From positions 84,464,541-84,528,540 of the forward strand of contig CM056376.1 in assembly GCA_029718625.1 (NCBI GenBank): DNA of 64,000 nt, given 5' to 3'. The DNA comes from Synaphobranchus kaupii (lineage: Eukaryota; Chordata; Actinopteri; Anguilliformes; Synaphobranchidae). The notes under the pieces were generated by a model. The model had not been told where the DNA came from. It was given only the letters and a program-made list of their open reading frames with translations, and made no database searches. Positions 1-9,400 of the stretch are shown here, one piece after another (the stretch's first letter is position 1; every line of letters starts with the position of its first letter). The translations under genes and the position numbers were made by a program.

Positions 1-20
1 CTTATCTATATGTGTAATAC

Positions 21-178
21 TAAAACCAGAGGGAAGGCAAGGGGAGGGGCTATACCTCTAATATGAAACCAGAGGGAAGGGGAGGGGCGGTACCTGTGAT
101 GCTAAACCAGTGGAAAGAAAAAGGGGCTGTACCTGTAATGTTAAGCCAGAGGCAAGGGGAGGGGCTGCACCTGTAATA
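21..178. repeat. GA-rich minisatellite, four degenerate units
   Basis: Four head-to-tail units of about 38-43 bp, each with an ACCAGAGGGAAGG-like core followed by GGGGAGGGGC, two or three variable bases and TACCT or CACCT. Read on the minus strand, each unit carries a CAG|GTA-, AGAG|GTA- or CAG|GTG-type 5' splice-site-like motif followed by a CCCC-rich stretch. That matches the donor of the cep83 exon at 1091. The repeat lies where intron 1 of that gene would be. Confidence 0.7.
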
Positions 179-292
179 ATATGGCTGTGTCCCAATTCAC
201 CATCTACACCCTCTTTCACTAACTATCCTCAAGTGATAGCACACCAACCATCATATTAAGTCTGTTAATATACTTCATCCAGTGTCTTTACC

Positions 293-720
293 AGGGGTGT
301 CCAATCTTATCCAAAAAAGGCTGGTGTGGTGGACAGTAACTACATAGGCTGATACGTTTTCTCCTTGATGGTTGATAAAGATCAAATTAGCAGACTATGC
401 AGTTTTGCTTATGTACAGCAAGAGTAGCTAAATCAGGGGTGGGGAATTCCGGTCCTGAAGGGCCGTTGTGTATGCAGGTTTTTGTTTCCACCAATTGCCA
501 TGGCAAAATGAGTCAATAGGCAGTATACACCAACACTGGTTCATTCATAGATCAGATTAGTAAAACGTTTCATATAGGGACACAAGAACAGTCTTCGGCT
601 GTCATTCATGCGCTTATCAAGAAATGTAGCTAAAATGACAGATGGCGTAAATGTTAGGAATAATTAAGTAATTAAATCCAGAGGTTGGCATGAAAACCAG
701 AAATAGACCGGGGTGTGAAA
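293..720. mobile_element. hAT-like transposon debris
   Basis: Two starts typical of short teleost hAT elements are visible: CAGGGGTGTCCAATC near 293 and CAGGGGTGGGGAATTCC near 434. The remainder is non-coding and decayed, and no matching target duplication was found. The segment just before (178-290) begins GGCTGTGTCCCAATTC, another common transposon-end motif. Boundaries are approximate. Confidence 0.35.
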
Positions 721-1090
721 TTAACACCAGCCATCAGCCAAATGCTAGTAAAATCAGATACAACCCTCATTACCCACCTCTGAGATAGATAGTGAAGCTG
801 AAATTGAGCTGCTGTATGCCATCACTTCTTTTCATAACGATTAATAACAGCAAACCTAAGCGGAGAGAATGAATCCCAAAGTGAACATTCACTTTGTTTC
901 ACTTTCACTCCGAGCCTTGCCCTCTCCTCTCACTGTTGGCCTCCGCGTCTGAGTTACTCAATGATATCCACAAATCAGGATGTTCGGCGAGCCTCAAAAA
1001 ATGCAGAAGGGAGGGAGCGGACAGATGGACACACCAAAGCCACAGATGAGGCAGTAGCTACCGTGCTACACCAGAGGGGAGGGGCCATAC

Positions 1091-1269
1091 CTGGTGTGCT
1101 CAGCCTTCAGGGTCTGGTAGTTGGTCTTATGGTGCTCGCACCTCATTCTCTCATCAATAAGCATCTTCTGCAGCTCCATGTCAGAGCCGGGTGGGGCAGC
1201 AGATGCACCGGGCAAGGGATTGAGGATTGAGAACAGGGGGGCAGACTGTGACATGGTGGGGGGGTTCAT
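1091..1269 (-). CDS. cep83: cep83 (ccdc41), first coding exon
   Basis: The minus strand encodes about 60 residues starting at an ATG at 1269-1267. The coiled-coil segment contains [15 protein letters not shown] and [10 protein letters not shown], which I recognise as the conserved N-terminal part of CEP83/CCDC41, a centriole distal-appendage protein needed for docking the mother centriole to the membrane in cilium formation. The exon ends at a good donor (CCAG|GTATGG, 1090 downward) inside an Arg codon. The residues before the motif (MSQSAPLFS, a Pro/Ala-rich linker) are poorly conserved, as expected for this N-terminus. A second in-frame ATG lies five codons in, so the start is uncertain. 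The rest of the gene would lie to the left, outside the window; no second exon was recognised in 1-1090. Family assignment is from remembered protein similarity. Confidence 0.75.
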
Positions 1270-1348
1270 CTCACCCCTAGGGAGAGGTCCCTCTGTGGAA
1301 ACAAGGTCTCCTGCTCAAGCCTCAAGCTAGCCGCTGGCCAATTCCTAG

Positions 1349-2134
1349 GGAAAGTAGATCTTTTCAATCTTGAACTCTCGGATCTTTGATATTTGACACC
1401 CATAATGCAACTTTGAAGTAATGACCCTTGTTGTACTTTTGAGAAAAAAAGCAGAAACCATCATTAAGAAAATTAGGGACAGAATGCCAGCAACGCCCTG
1501 TTAACCCCCCCCCCCCCCCCCCCCCCCAATTAGCCTAACCAGAATTTTCTTTGGATTTTCGATTATCTGAAAACTACTTTTTAAAATTTTGCTCAATTTT
1601 TATTTGTTTTTCTATACAGTCCAATGGATACCACATGCCAATTCTTCGTGGGATTCTTATGTTTTCAGCTGTTCTTGAAGCTTTTTGGAACAAGTGACAC
1701 AAAATTGGCAGACTTGCCATGGGGGATTCTCCTGTCAGTAATAAAAAATTACAAACCTCTTGAACGTATGCTGAAAAGAAGTTGAACGTAATCCATCCGT
1801 AATCCGTAATATAGAAAATTGAGCACATTTTTAAAAAGCAGTTTTGAGATAATTAGATTATTCATTTAAATTCTTTCTTTGTGATTACAACGAGACCAAG
1901 ATATTTTTTTTCCATTTACGGTTATCAAACTGTATGTCTTGAAAGTAGAGGTGGGTAGCCTAGCTTGGAAAAAGGTGGGTGAAAATGGGAATTCTGTCCC
2001 TAATTTTCTTAATGATGGTTTCTGCTTTTTTCCCCAAAAGTACAACACGGGTCATTACTCAAAGGTTACATTATGGGTGGCAAATATCAGAAAGATCTGA
2101 AAGGTCACGATTGAAAAGAAGCTACTTTTCCCCG
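1349..2134. mobile_element. inverted-repeat (foldback/MITE-like) element
   Basis: Arms of about 145 bp (1349-1493 and 1985-2134) are imperfect reverse complements. AAGCAGAAACCATCATTAAG on the left mirrors CTTAATGATGGTTTCTGC on the right, and the outer GGAAAGTAG mirrors CTACTTTTCC. A second, inner pair of inverted segments flanks the centre (about 1558-1605 and 1813-1860). No transposase reading frame is seen and the superfamily is undetermined. Confidence 0.6.
1505..1527. repeat. poly-C tract (23 C)
   Basis: An uninterrupted run of C inside the inverted-repeat element; its length is likely to be unstable or mis-assembled. Confidence 0.9.
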
Positions 2135-2386
2135 GAATTAATGTAACGTTGTCATAAAATTTCTTCTTACCGTGAAAATCGACGACCTGTTTATGATTTC
2201 GGACAGATGTTAAGGTAAATCTATCACCACGGCGGCACTTTCTCCACAAGTCAGCAATTATACCAGGGAAATGCCCTCTTTGAAAACAAAAAACGAATGA
2301 AAATAAAAAGGCTAGTCTGTTACTGCATACCAGTTTTTGCTAAAGCTGCATCATAGCTATGATAACGCGGAGTTGTCAAAACTATA

Positions 2387-2767
2387 GTCAGCTGAGTACC
2401 TGAATGTACTGAATGACCAGGTTATCCCATCAATGGGCATATTCCAGGATGACAATGCCAAGATTCATCGGGCTCAAATTGTGAAAGAGTGGTTCAGGGA
2501 GCATGAGGAATCATTTTGACACATGAATTGGCCACCAGTGTCCTGACCTTAACACCATTCAAAGTCTTTGGGATGTGCTGGAGAAGACTTTACGGAGTGG
2601 TTCGACTCTCCCGTAGTCAATACAAGTTCTCGGGCAAAAATGAATGTAACTCTGGACGGAAATAAATGTTGACGTTGCATTAGGTTGTCAAAACAATGCC
2701 ACGACGAATGCCCGCCGTAATCAAAACTAACAAAATATTAGAGTGTGCGACTGTGTGTCAAAACTAT
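2387..2767 (+). mobile_element. Tc1-like transposase C-terminal fragment nested in palindrome arm
   Basis: The plus strand can be read, with interruptions, as [18 protein letters not shown] and then HMNWPPVS, followed after a frameshift by a segment like NPIENLWDVLEKTLRSG of the Tc1/mariner catalytic domain. Stops and frameshifts make it a relic. It is absent from the right palindrome arm and is bracketed by a repeated TCAAAACTATA (about 2376-2386 and 2757-2767). That suggests either insertion with a duplicated flank or loss from the other arm. Confidence 0.7.
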
Positions 2768-3047
2768 AACAGCGCGGAAACCGTTTAAAAAAACAAAATA
2801 AAAACCGTAGCTAGGCTACACGTAGCCTATGGCTATGACAACTTTAGGACTAAACAGGCCACATTTTAGTTAATAAAACTCAAGTAAGCTACCTTAGATA
2901 TCCAGTGAGCACAAGTGGCATACAGAACGAGTTCAATTTTTTTAGCAGCATTTTTTTTTGTAAGTATAAACCGAACTATTTCTTTTTAATATAATTTATT
3001 TATTGATTTATTTATTGAAGTATGAGCCGAAGTACACCTTCCTGGCG

Positions 3048-3131
3048 TGTCTCCCCGTGGCGCAGCGTGTAGCGCGGGTTAGCTAGTATTCCCGTGCTCT
3101 TTGCGACATTGTTGGTTCGAATCCAACCCGT
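3048..3131 (+). repeat. tRNA-derived SINE-like head
   Basis: The segment contains a GTGGCGCAGCGTGTAGCGC stretch resembling a polymerase III A box, and GGTTCGAATCC, a perfect B box sitting in a perfect T-arm (GTTGG ... CCAAC). An anticodon-like stem (GCGCGGG with CCCGTGC) is present, but no acceptor stem pairs, so it is not a functional tRNA gene. The mirrored copy in the right arm (about 4430-4496) has a mutated B box. Confidence 0.45.
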
Positions 3132-3302
3132 TTTCGCATTACTCGCTCCCATTCCTCTTGTCTCTACACTGTGCTGTCCAATAAAGCTGAAAGGCTATTG
3201 CACGCATTTTAAGAAAGAATAGTCCATTTTAGTACTCATAAACCATTGTAGCCACAATGTCCTCTATGTCAGGTACCTTGAATGGAGAGAAAATGCTGTT
3301 AG

Positions 3303-3539
3303 CTATAAGTTAGAGTGAAGGAAATTTAGAAGGAAATGTAGAGACCTACTCACTCCAAAAGTCTCTGGGACCTCAGATGGATATCTGGCTTCTCTGCCGA
3401 ACATGAGGTAGAATGGGGAGTGCTTGGTGGTGATCTGTACTTTGGTGCGCAAGCCAAACATAGCTGCACTGAGGTGCAGATCCCAGTTCCAAGGCTTCTC
3501 ATCCACCAATTTGGTGAGAGTTTTGAAACATATTGGCAT
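3303..3539 (-). pseudogene. integrase-like exon, left palindrome arm
   Basis: The minus strand encodes FKTLTKLVDEKPWNWDLHL, then AAMFGLRTKVQ, TTKHSPFYLMFGREARYPS and EVPETFGV. This resembles the C-terminal half of the Ty3/Gypsy-type integrase core as found in KRBA2/GIN-type domesticated or DNA-transposon integrases in fish. It is a mirrored duplicate of the exon at 4047-4222. It has no preceding catalytic exon on this side, so it is a fragment. Confidence 0.6.
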
Positions 3540-3767
3540 TGTTATGAAATACTATTTCAATTGTAAAGCATAGCTTATGATTGCGACGTGTGACCCAAAT
3601 CACACTGCTTAATACAATACCAAAATAGAATACTTAACAGAATGACTATAGTACTATTTAGTGGTGTAAATGGGTCAAGGTCATAGGTCCATCTCATTAA
3701 CCAAAAACATGGCTGAGGCTCCCTTCACTCAGTTTTCTTTTGTACTGACTGTTGTCCATTAAATTCA

Positions 3768-3883
3768 GCTGAATATGGCTCTCTGCCAGAAGCTGGACAT
3801 CGAGAGGAGCTTCTGCGCACCTTACCATCCACAGACCAGTGGATTGGTTGAAAGAATGAATGGGACAGTGAAAAAGTAATGTG
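3768..3883 (+). pseudogene. integrase core fragment in palindrome centre
   Basis: The plus strand reads LCQKLDIERSFCAPYHPQ and then TSGLVERMNGTVKK before a stop. The APYHPQTSGLVERMN signature is the conserved part of retroviral/Gypsy-type integrases that holds the catalytic Glu. It sits in the 215-bp unpaired centre of the palindrome, upstream of the exon at 4047 that continues the same domain. An acceptor-like CAG precedes it at 3766-3768. I infer a broken, originally spliced integrase gene of a mobile element or of the KRBA2/GIN type. Confidence 0.65.
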
Positions 3884-3898
3884 GACATGACACTAAAC

Positions 3899-4996
3899 TG
3901 ACCTTGACCCATTTACACCACTAATTAGTACTATAGTCACTGTGTTAAGTATTCTATTTTGGTATTGTATTAAGCAGTGTGATTTGGGTCACACATCGCA
4001 ATCATAAGCTATGCTTTACAATCGAAATAGTATTTCATAACAATGTCAATGTTTCAAAACTCTCACCAAATTGGTGGATGAGAATCCTTGGAACTGGGAC
4101 CTCAGTGCAGCCATGTTTGGCTTGCGCACCAAAGTACAGATCACCACCAAGCACTCCCCATTCTACCTCATGTTCGACAGAGAAGCCAGATATCCATCTG
4201 AGGTCCCAAAGACTTTTGGAGTGAGTAGCTAGGTCTCTACATTTCCTTCACTCTAACTTATAGCTGACAGCATTTTCTCTCAATTCAAGGTAGCTGAGAA
4301 TATAGAGGAAATTGTGGCTACAAAAGATTATAAGTACTAAAATGGACTATACTTTCTTAAAATAGGTGTAATAGCATTTGAGCTTTATTGGACAGCACAG
4401 TGTAGAGACAAGAGGAAAGGTCGGATTCCAACCGACAATGTCGCAAAGAGCACGGGAATCCTAGTTAGGCTACAGACTGCGTCACGGGGAGACACGCCAG
4501 GAAGGCATACTTCGGCTCATACTTAAATAAATAAATCAAATAAATTGTATATTTTATACTTTTTTTTTATACTTACAAAAAAATGCTGCTAAAGAAAAGT
4601 AAACTAGTTCTGTATGCCACTTGTGCTCACTGGATATCTAAATTAGCTTACTTGAGTTTTATTAACTAAAATGTGGCTTGTTTAGTCCTTAATTTGTTAT
4701 AGCCATAGGCTACGTGTAGCCTAGCTACGGTTTTTATTTTGTGTTTTTTAAAGGGTTTCCGTGCTGTTATAGTTTTGACAGCTCAGCGTTATCATAGCTA
4801 TGATGCAGCTTTAGCAAAAACGGGTATGCAGTAACAGACTAACCTTTTTATATTCATTCGTTTTTTGTTTTCAAAGAGGGCATTTCCCGGTATAATTGCT
4901 GACTTGTGGCGAAAGTGCCGCCGTGGTGATAGATTTACCTTAACATCTGTCCGATGTCGTCGTGTTTCACGGTAAGAAGAAATTTTATGACAACGT
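3899..4996. repeat. right arm of large imperfect palindrome
   Basis: Reverse complement of 2145-3683 without the nested 381-bp segment. The arms differ by scattered substitutions and small indels, so the palindrome is not recent. The 215-bp centre is 3684-3898. Confidence 0.85.
4047..4222 (+). pseudogene. integrase-like exon, right palindrome arm
   Basis: In the correct frame the plus strand reads FKTLTKLVDENPWNWDLSA, then AMFGLRTKVQITTKHSPF and YLMFDREARYPSEVP. It then reaches a donor-like TTTGGA|GTGAGT. It continues the integrase core begun at 3768 and lies in the same orientation, so this side is probably the original and the left arm the inverted duplicate. Compared with the left copy it lacks one His/Leu pair region and has Asp for Gly in MFDRE. 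Confidence 0.6.
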
Positions 4997-4999
4997 CTC

Positions 5000-5847
5000 T
5001 AGTGTTTTCTGCTCAGTGTGTTGTGGATACGCAGGCCAGGGGAATACTTAGGGACTATACTTTATGGGTACGTTAGCTAGCTATAGTTAGCTTGCTATCT
5101 GGAATTCCCTCTGTGGCCAAGCCAGGGTGAGTATTTCGCTAAACCAGTTAGCTAATTAACTAGCTAATTTAGCGGTAAGTTAGCAAGCTAATTGACATGC
5201 GAATGCCCAGCGCTCCTAAATTAACACGGACGGACTGTTAAAATGTTTATCACAATGAAAGCGACCTGGCTAGCTTGCTACCTAGCTAATAGAGTCGTTT
5301 TCAACAAAACCCCAATTTCAGCTGACATACATAGTCGTGATATTGTCAGACTACTGTTAGTTAAGTTAACTAACGTTAACCACCCTGTTGTCCATGCAAT
5401 TGCATCATTAGCTAACCTGTAGGACAATGATAATCATAAATTAATGTCAATGTTAACCATGGCTATCTTGTTAACTTAGCGGTCGAATGAAGGCACAAAG
5501 TAATAACATAACGGATCCAAAGGACATAAAAACCCAACCGGCACTGTTTGTGTTTTCGCTGTCACTTCACTATATTTAAAAATGGCGCTTTAACTCCCGC
5601 CTGTAAATCACAATTACACTACCAGCTAGCAAACCAGTAACGTTAACTTAGCTAACGTCAATACTTAGCAACGCGAATCGTCAAAAACGAATACACTTCG
5701 AGACAATACCAGATATAACGTTAGCTACAAAAATAAGCAATCACAACTATTTTTTCCAAGTAACTTAGCTAGCCACCTGTATAAACTTTATTATGTCTTC
5801 ATAACCCTTAACGTTACCTGAAGGGCTACTGATTCTCCAGACGGCGG
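5000..5847. other. intergenic stretch left of the array, no gene seen
   Basis: AT-rich sequence with many GCTAGCTA/TTAGCTAACG motifs, common in teleost intergenic DNA. No reading frame, exon pattern or transposon end could be supported. The first base of homology with the internal spacers is reached at about 5843-5848. Confidence 0.5.
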
Positions 5848-5883
5848 TGGTAGCCTACTGCCCTACCCTTCTGTAGGCTACCA
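5848..5883. repeat. unit-junction inverted repeat
   Basis: TGGTAGCCTAC and GTAGGCTACCA are perfect 11-bp inverted repeats around a 14-base loop. The same hairpin marks the start of every unit. Confidence 0.85.
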
Positions 5884-6127
5884 GTTTGCCCTTGACCATA
5901 GATACAAACCATACAACTAGGTATATGAATTATGCAGCAATGAGATAGTTTAAAATACAAGCGTCACCTCGTGGCCTTGTCTGGTATTAATCTTTGGCTC
6001 AGAATGTCAGAATGTGTGTTTAGATCTATTTGTATACAGTCTATGGTTAAGATGTAGCTTTCCTAACGGGTGGTACATCATTAATCAAAATGTCATTGCA
6101 TTGAAAATTTGTTTAAAAGATGCAAAA

Positions 6128-6132
6128 TAATG
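6128..6132. other. empty insertion site of the spacer LTR
   Basis: A single TAATG in the context GCAAAATAATGGTGCTGATG. In the three internal spacers the same site carries the 763-bp LTR flanked by two TAATG copies, so this is the unoccupied state. Confidence 0.9.
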
Positions 6133-6413
6133 GTGCTGATGAAAGTGCTCATATCAGGATTCACAACCTTGGTGAAAAGGTTCAACTTTAATCCGCTTTA
6201 ATCTTTATCTATATATGCATATTTGCTTTGAAAAGGTATAATTGGTAGGGTATAAATGTAACTGGATATTGAAACAAGGAAAATGGAAATGAACAAATGT
6301 TAAGCAGTAAATTCATGATCATATTTACGATTTATTATTATTAATTATTATTATTATTATCAGCTGAAAATTATATGCAGGCAACTGATAATGATAATTA
6401 AATGCAAAAATAG

Positions 6414-6419
6414 TTTATT
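6414..6419 (-). promoter_or_regulatory. possible polyadenylation signal of hal copy 1
   Basis: AATAAA on the minus strand about 145 bp 3' of the stop codon. Copies 2-4 have AATCAA at the equivalent place. All copies also have an AATAAA overlapping the stop codon itself (6561-6566 in copy 1). Confidence 0.35.
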
Positions 6420-9400
6420 AAATGAGACTTAAAGTGCCAGATTGATACAAATTAAATTATTAGAAATACAGAACTATTGTCAAAGAAAATGTAGTAGTGT
6501 TCAGCAGTGAGTCTTCTATTTGAGAGCAGAAGAAAAAGACTCCTCAGCGAATCCTTCTCATTTATTCCCCCTGATCAGATGGTCCATGTCTCTCTCTGTA
6601 TTGCTCCATGTATGGATGGACTGCTTCCCACACCTGAAAGGAGGCATAGATGCAGGGATCAGACCCCCTTAATTAACCCCATACAGACAATTATAACTAG
6701 ATATTGTCCTAAACTAATACAATACTTATAACTGGATTTATGCCCTGACCTGAGTGACCTGACTATAAAGCCAAACCTCTGTAAATCTTTTTGCTCAGTT
6801 ACATATTGTCTACAATAACTGCACTTGTCCCAATCCTACACAGTAGAAATTATTTTTCACAGCACACAGTATAAACAAATCAGAAACCAAATCTGTGTTT
6901 TTCTGCATCAGCCAGAAATAGTGTGGTTTGTGAGAGGAGTGCTTGCCTTTTCCTCCCGCAGGAGTTTGTGAGCTGCCTCGATGTCAGGACTCATAAAACG
7001 GTCACAGTCCCATGGCCTGATGGGAAAATAATATCAGGAACAGTCATGAAGTATACCAGACGTTTCTTTGGAGGTCCAGAACACTGCTGTTAGTGGATGT
7101 TTACCTGACAACTGAGCGCATGAGCTGATGGACTTTCTCCAGAGGGGGTGTGGTCTTCAGGGGTCGATGAAATTCCAGGGCTTGACAGGCAGCCAGTAAC
7201 TCAATGGCCAGAACTGCCAGAAAAATATGAGGTAACAGTTGTTGTACTTTACTTAACTGTATTTATTTTTTCATACTTTAGTCAATTTATAGCAACTTGA
7301 CTGTGCCTTCTTATAAAAGATATTGGTCATAAAACTGGTTGAATAATGTTAGTTTAGCTATCCTCTCTTTGATCGCTTGATTAAATCAGATTTGATTAGG
7401 ACTTATCTCTCCCTCTTTTCTTTACGTGAGCTCACCTTGTTCCACATGCTCCACCACTCTCAGGGCCTTCCTGGCTGCCCAGCCACCCATAGACACGTGG
7501 TCCTCAGTGGCTGCGCTGGTGGACAAGGAATCCACAGAAGAAGGGTGGCACAGTACTTTATTCTCTGACACTGGGGAGGAAAGAGCAGGGTTACTTTTGA
7601 GTGTAGTACATAAAACATTGGCACACATATACTCACCCCACCCTCACAGTGAACATGCATATATACACACACACACACAATTATTAATAGGATTGGGCTC
7701 TGACCTAAAGATGCAGCTGTACAGTGTGCAATCATAAACCCTGAGTTCAGACCCCCCTTCATTGACCAAGAAGGCAGGCAGTTCGCTCAGAGATGGGTTA
7801 CAGAGCCGCTCGATCCTCCTCTCACTGATGGAGGCCAGCTCATGTACCCCGATGGCCAGGTAGTCCAGAGCCTGTAGGAGTTGTGAATAAGACACATAGG
7901 GCCTGATTTATTAAAACGTTTAGCGAGTGCAAAAACTTTTAGCACACGCAAAACTAATAGTACAACCAATGATTGGTGCAAAACAAATACCATGACCAAT
8001 CATTTGTCGTGTTATTGGTTTTTTGTACTTTAATATGGTTTTCTGCATGAATAAGTATTGTAGACATTGTAGACATAAGCATTAAAAACGTACAGTATAT
8101 ATGCAGTCGATATGGATATCATTCATTTAATGGAAGCAGAAATCTCAGACCTTGGCTGGGTACTCCCCATGGAAATTTCCTCCTGATAGAATCAAGTCTC
8201 GTTCCGGAAAAACCAACTGGAGAAAGTGTTAAGGCTTAATTTAAAGCAAAAATTAAAACACAACCGAAACACAAAACACATCTGTGAAATGTGCATTTTT
8301 CCAAATATGCATAAAAACGCACAATGTGACTCCCATCATAATGCATGGAAATTTAAATCATACCAAACCCTCACTGGAAATGTGTAGAGAAGAGCTAAAA
8401 GGACAGGGCATTAAAAGGATACAGGGTTGTCCGTGGCACTGTTCATCTCAGTGGATATGATGTTCTTGACAAAAGCAATGGTGTCATTTACCACACCATG
8501 GACCTGTGAAATGTTGACAGCAGTAGTTATAATACCTTAACATAAAACTCCAAACAAAATATTTGTTTCTCAGCAGCTTGCAATGAATTAGTGTTTTTGT
8601 GTACCACTCATTTAACTCCGTAGAGCCAGCTGTAATATTCTGAAATAAAATTTGAAACCTGTGGGCTGCAACGCAGGCTGTATGGATCCTGAACCCTTTG
8701 ATGTGGTCTGTATTTCTCTGGACAGGAAATACATCACAGGAAGTGAAAAAAGAAGATGATGATACCAGCAAGGGTACTAAAACACAAACATTATATAGAC
8801 TACAATCTAAACATTCTGGGGGAAATTTGTGAATGCTTTCAGAGAGTAACACAACAAAGATATACCAGACAAGAAATTGAAAATGGGTGCTTTTGATTTT
8901 GTGACCAAGCAATTAAAATATTGATAGATTTGTCACAATCCTGCATGAAATGACTCAGTAATACAAAATGAAACAGGAATGAAAACAGATTTTCTTGTGT
9001 TTTTATGTAAATGTCTTTGGTTAACTTGCACACAGTGCACTTTGGCGATTATTTTCATGGCTATTATTGAGGAATTATATTATATTATAATTTTTTACAT
9101 GATGTATGAAATCCTTATTTGATTTGTAAATATTTTCCATATGGGTGTGCTCAATAGTGTAAATACATCTGTGGTACAAACAAAATAGCCTGTGTTTGGC
9201 TAGTCTATCACCATTGACATATTTCATCAGCACTCACCTGTGATCTCAGAGGAGAAGACATCAGAGTCCAGCACAGAGCGGAACCTCCACGCTACCTGCA
9301 TCTGGCCAGGGTGCGGCCGCACTGCGTGGACATCTATGGGAGAAGGGCCAGGGTGAGCTTCATATGAGCCAATCAAAACCCCACCTCCACTCTCCACCCT

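Larger units (their letters stand above)
2145..3683. repeat. left arm of large imperfect palindrome
   Basis: This arm is the reverse complement of 3899-4996. Examples: AACGTTGTCATAAAATTTC (2144-2162) mirrors the end of the right arm near 4996, GCATCATAGCTATGATAACG (2348-2367) mirrors 4788-4807, and GTGGTGTAAATGGGTCAAGG (3661-3680) mirrors 3902-3921. It is longer than the right arm mainly because about 381 bp (2387-2767), including a Tc1 fragment, is inserted in it. Both arms carry the same integrase-like exon. Confidence 0.85.

Noticed and set aside
3048..3131. Functional tRNA gene
   Set aside because: The acceptor stem does not pair and the anticodon loop is irregular; only the internal promoter boxes and T-arm are tRNA-like.
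8484..8912. 142-codon minus-strand open frame
   Set aside because: It runs through intron sequence and crosses the real 59-bp and part of the 81-bp hal exons out of frame.
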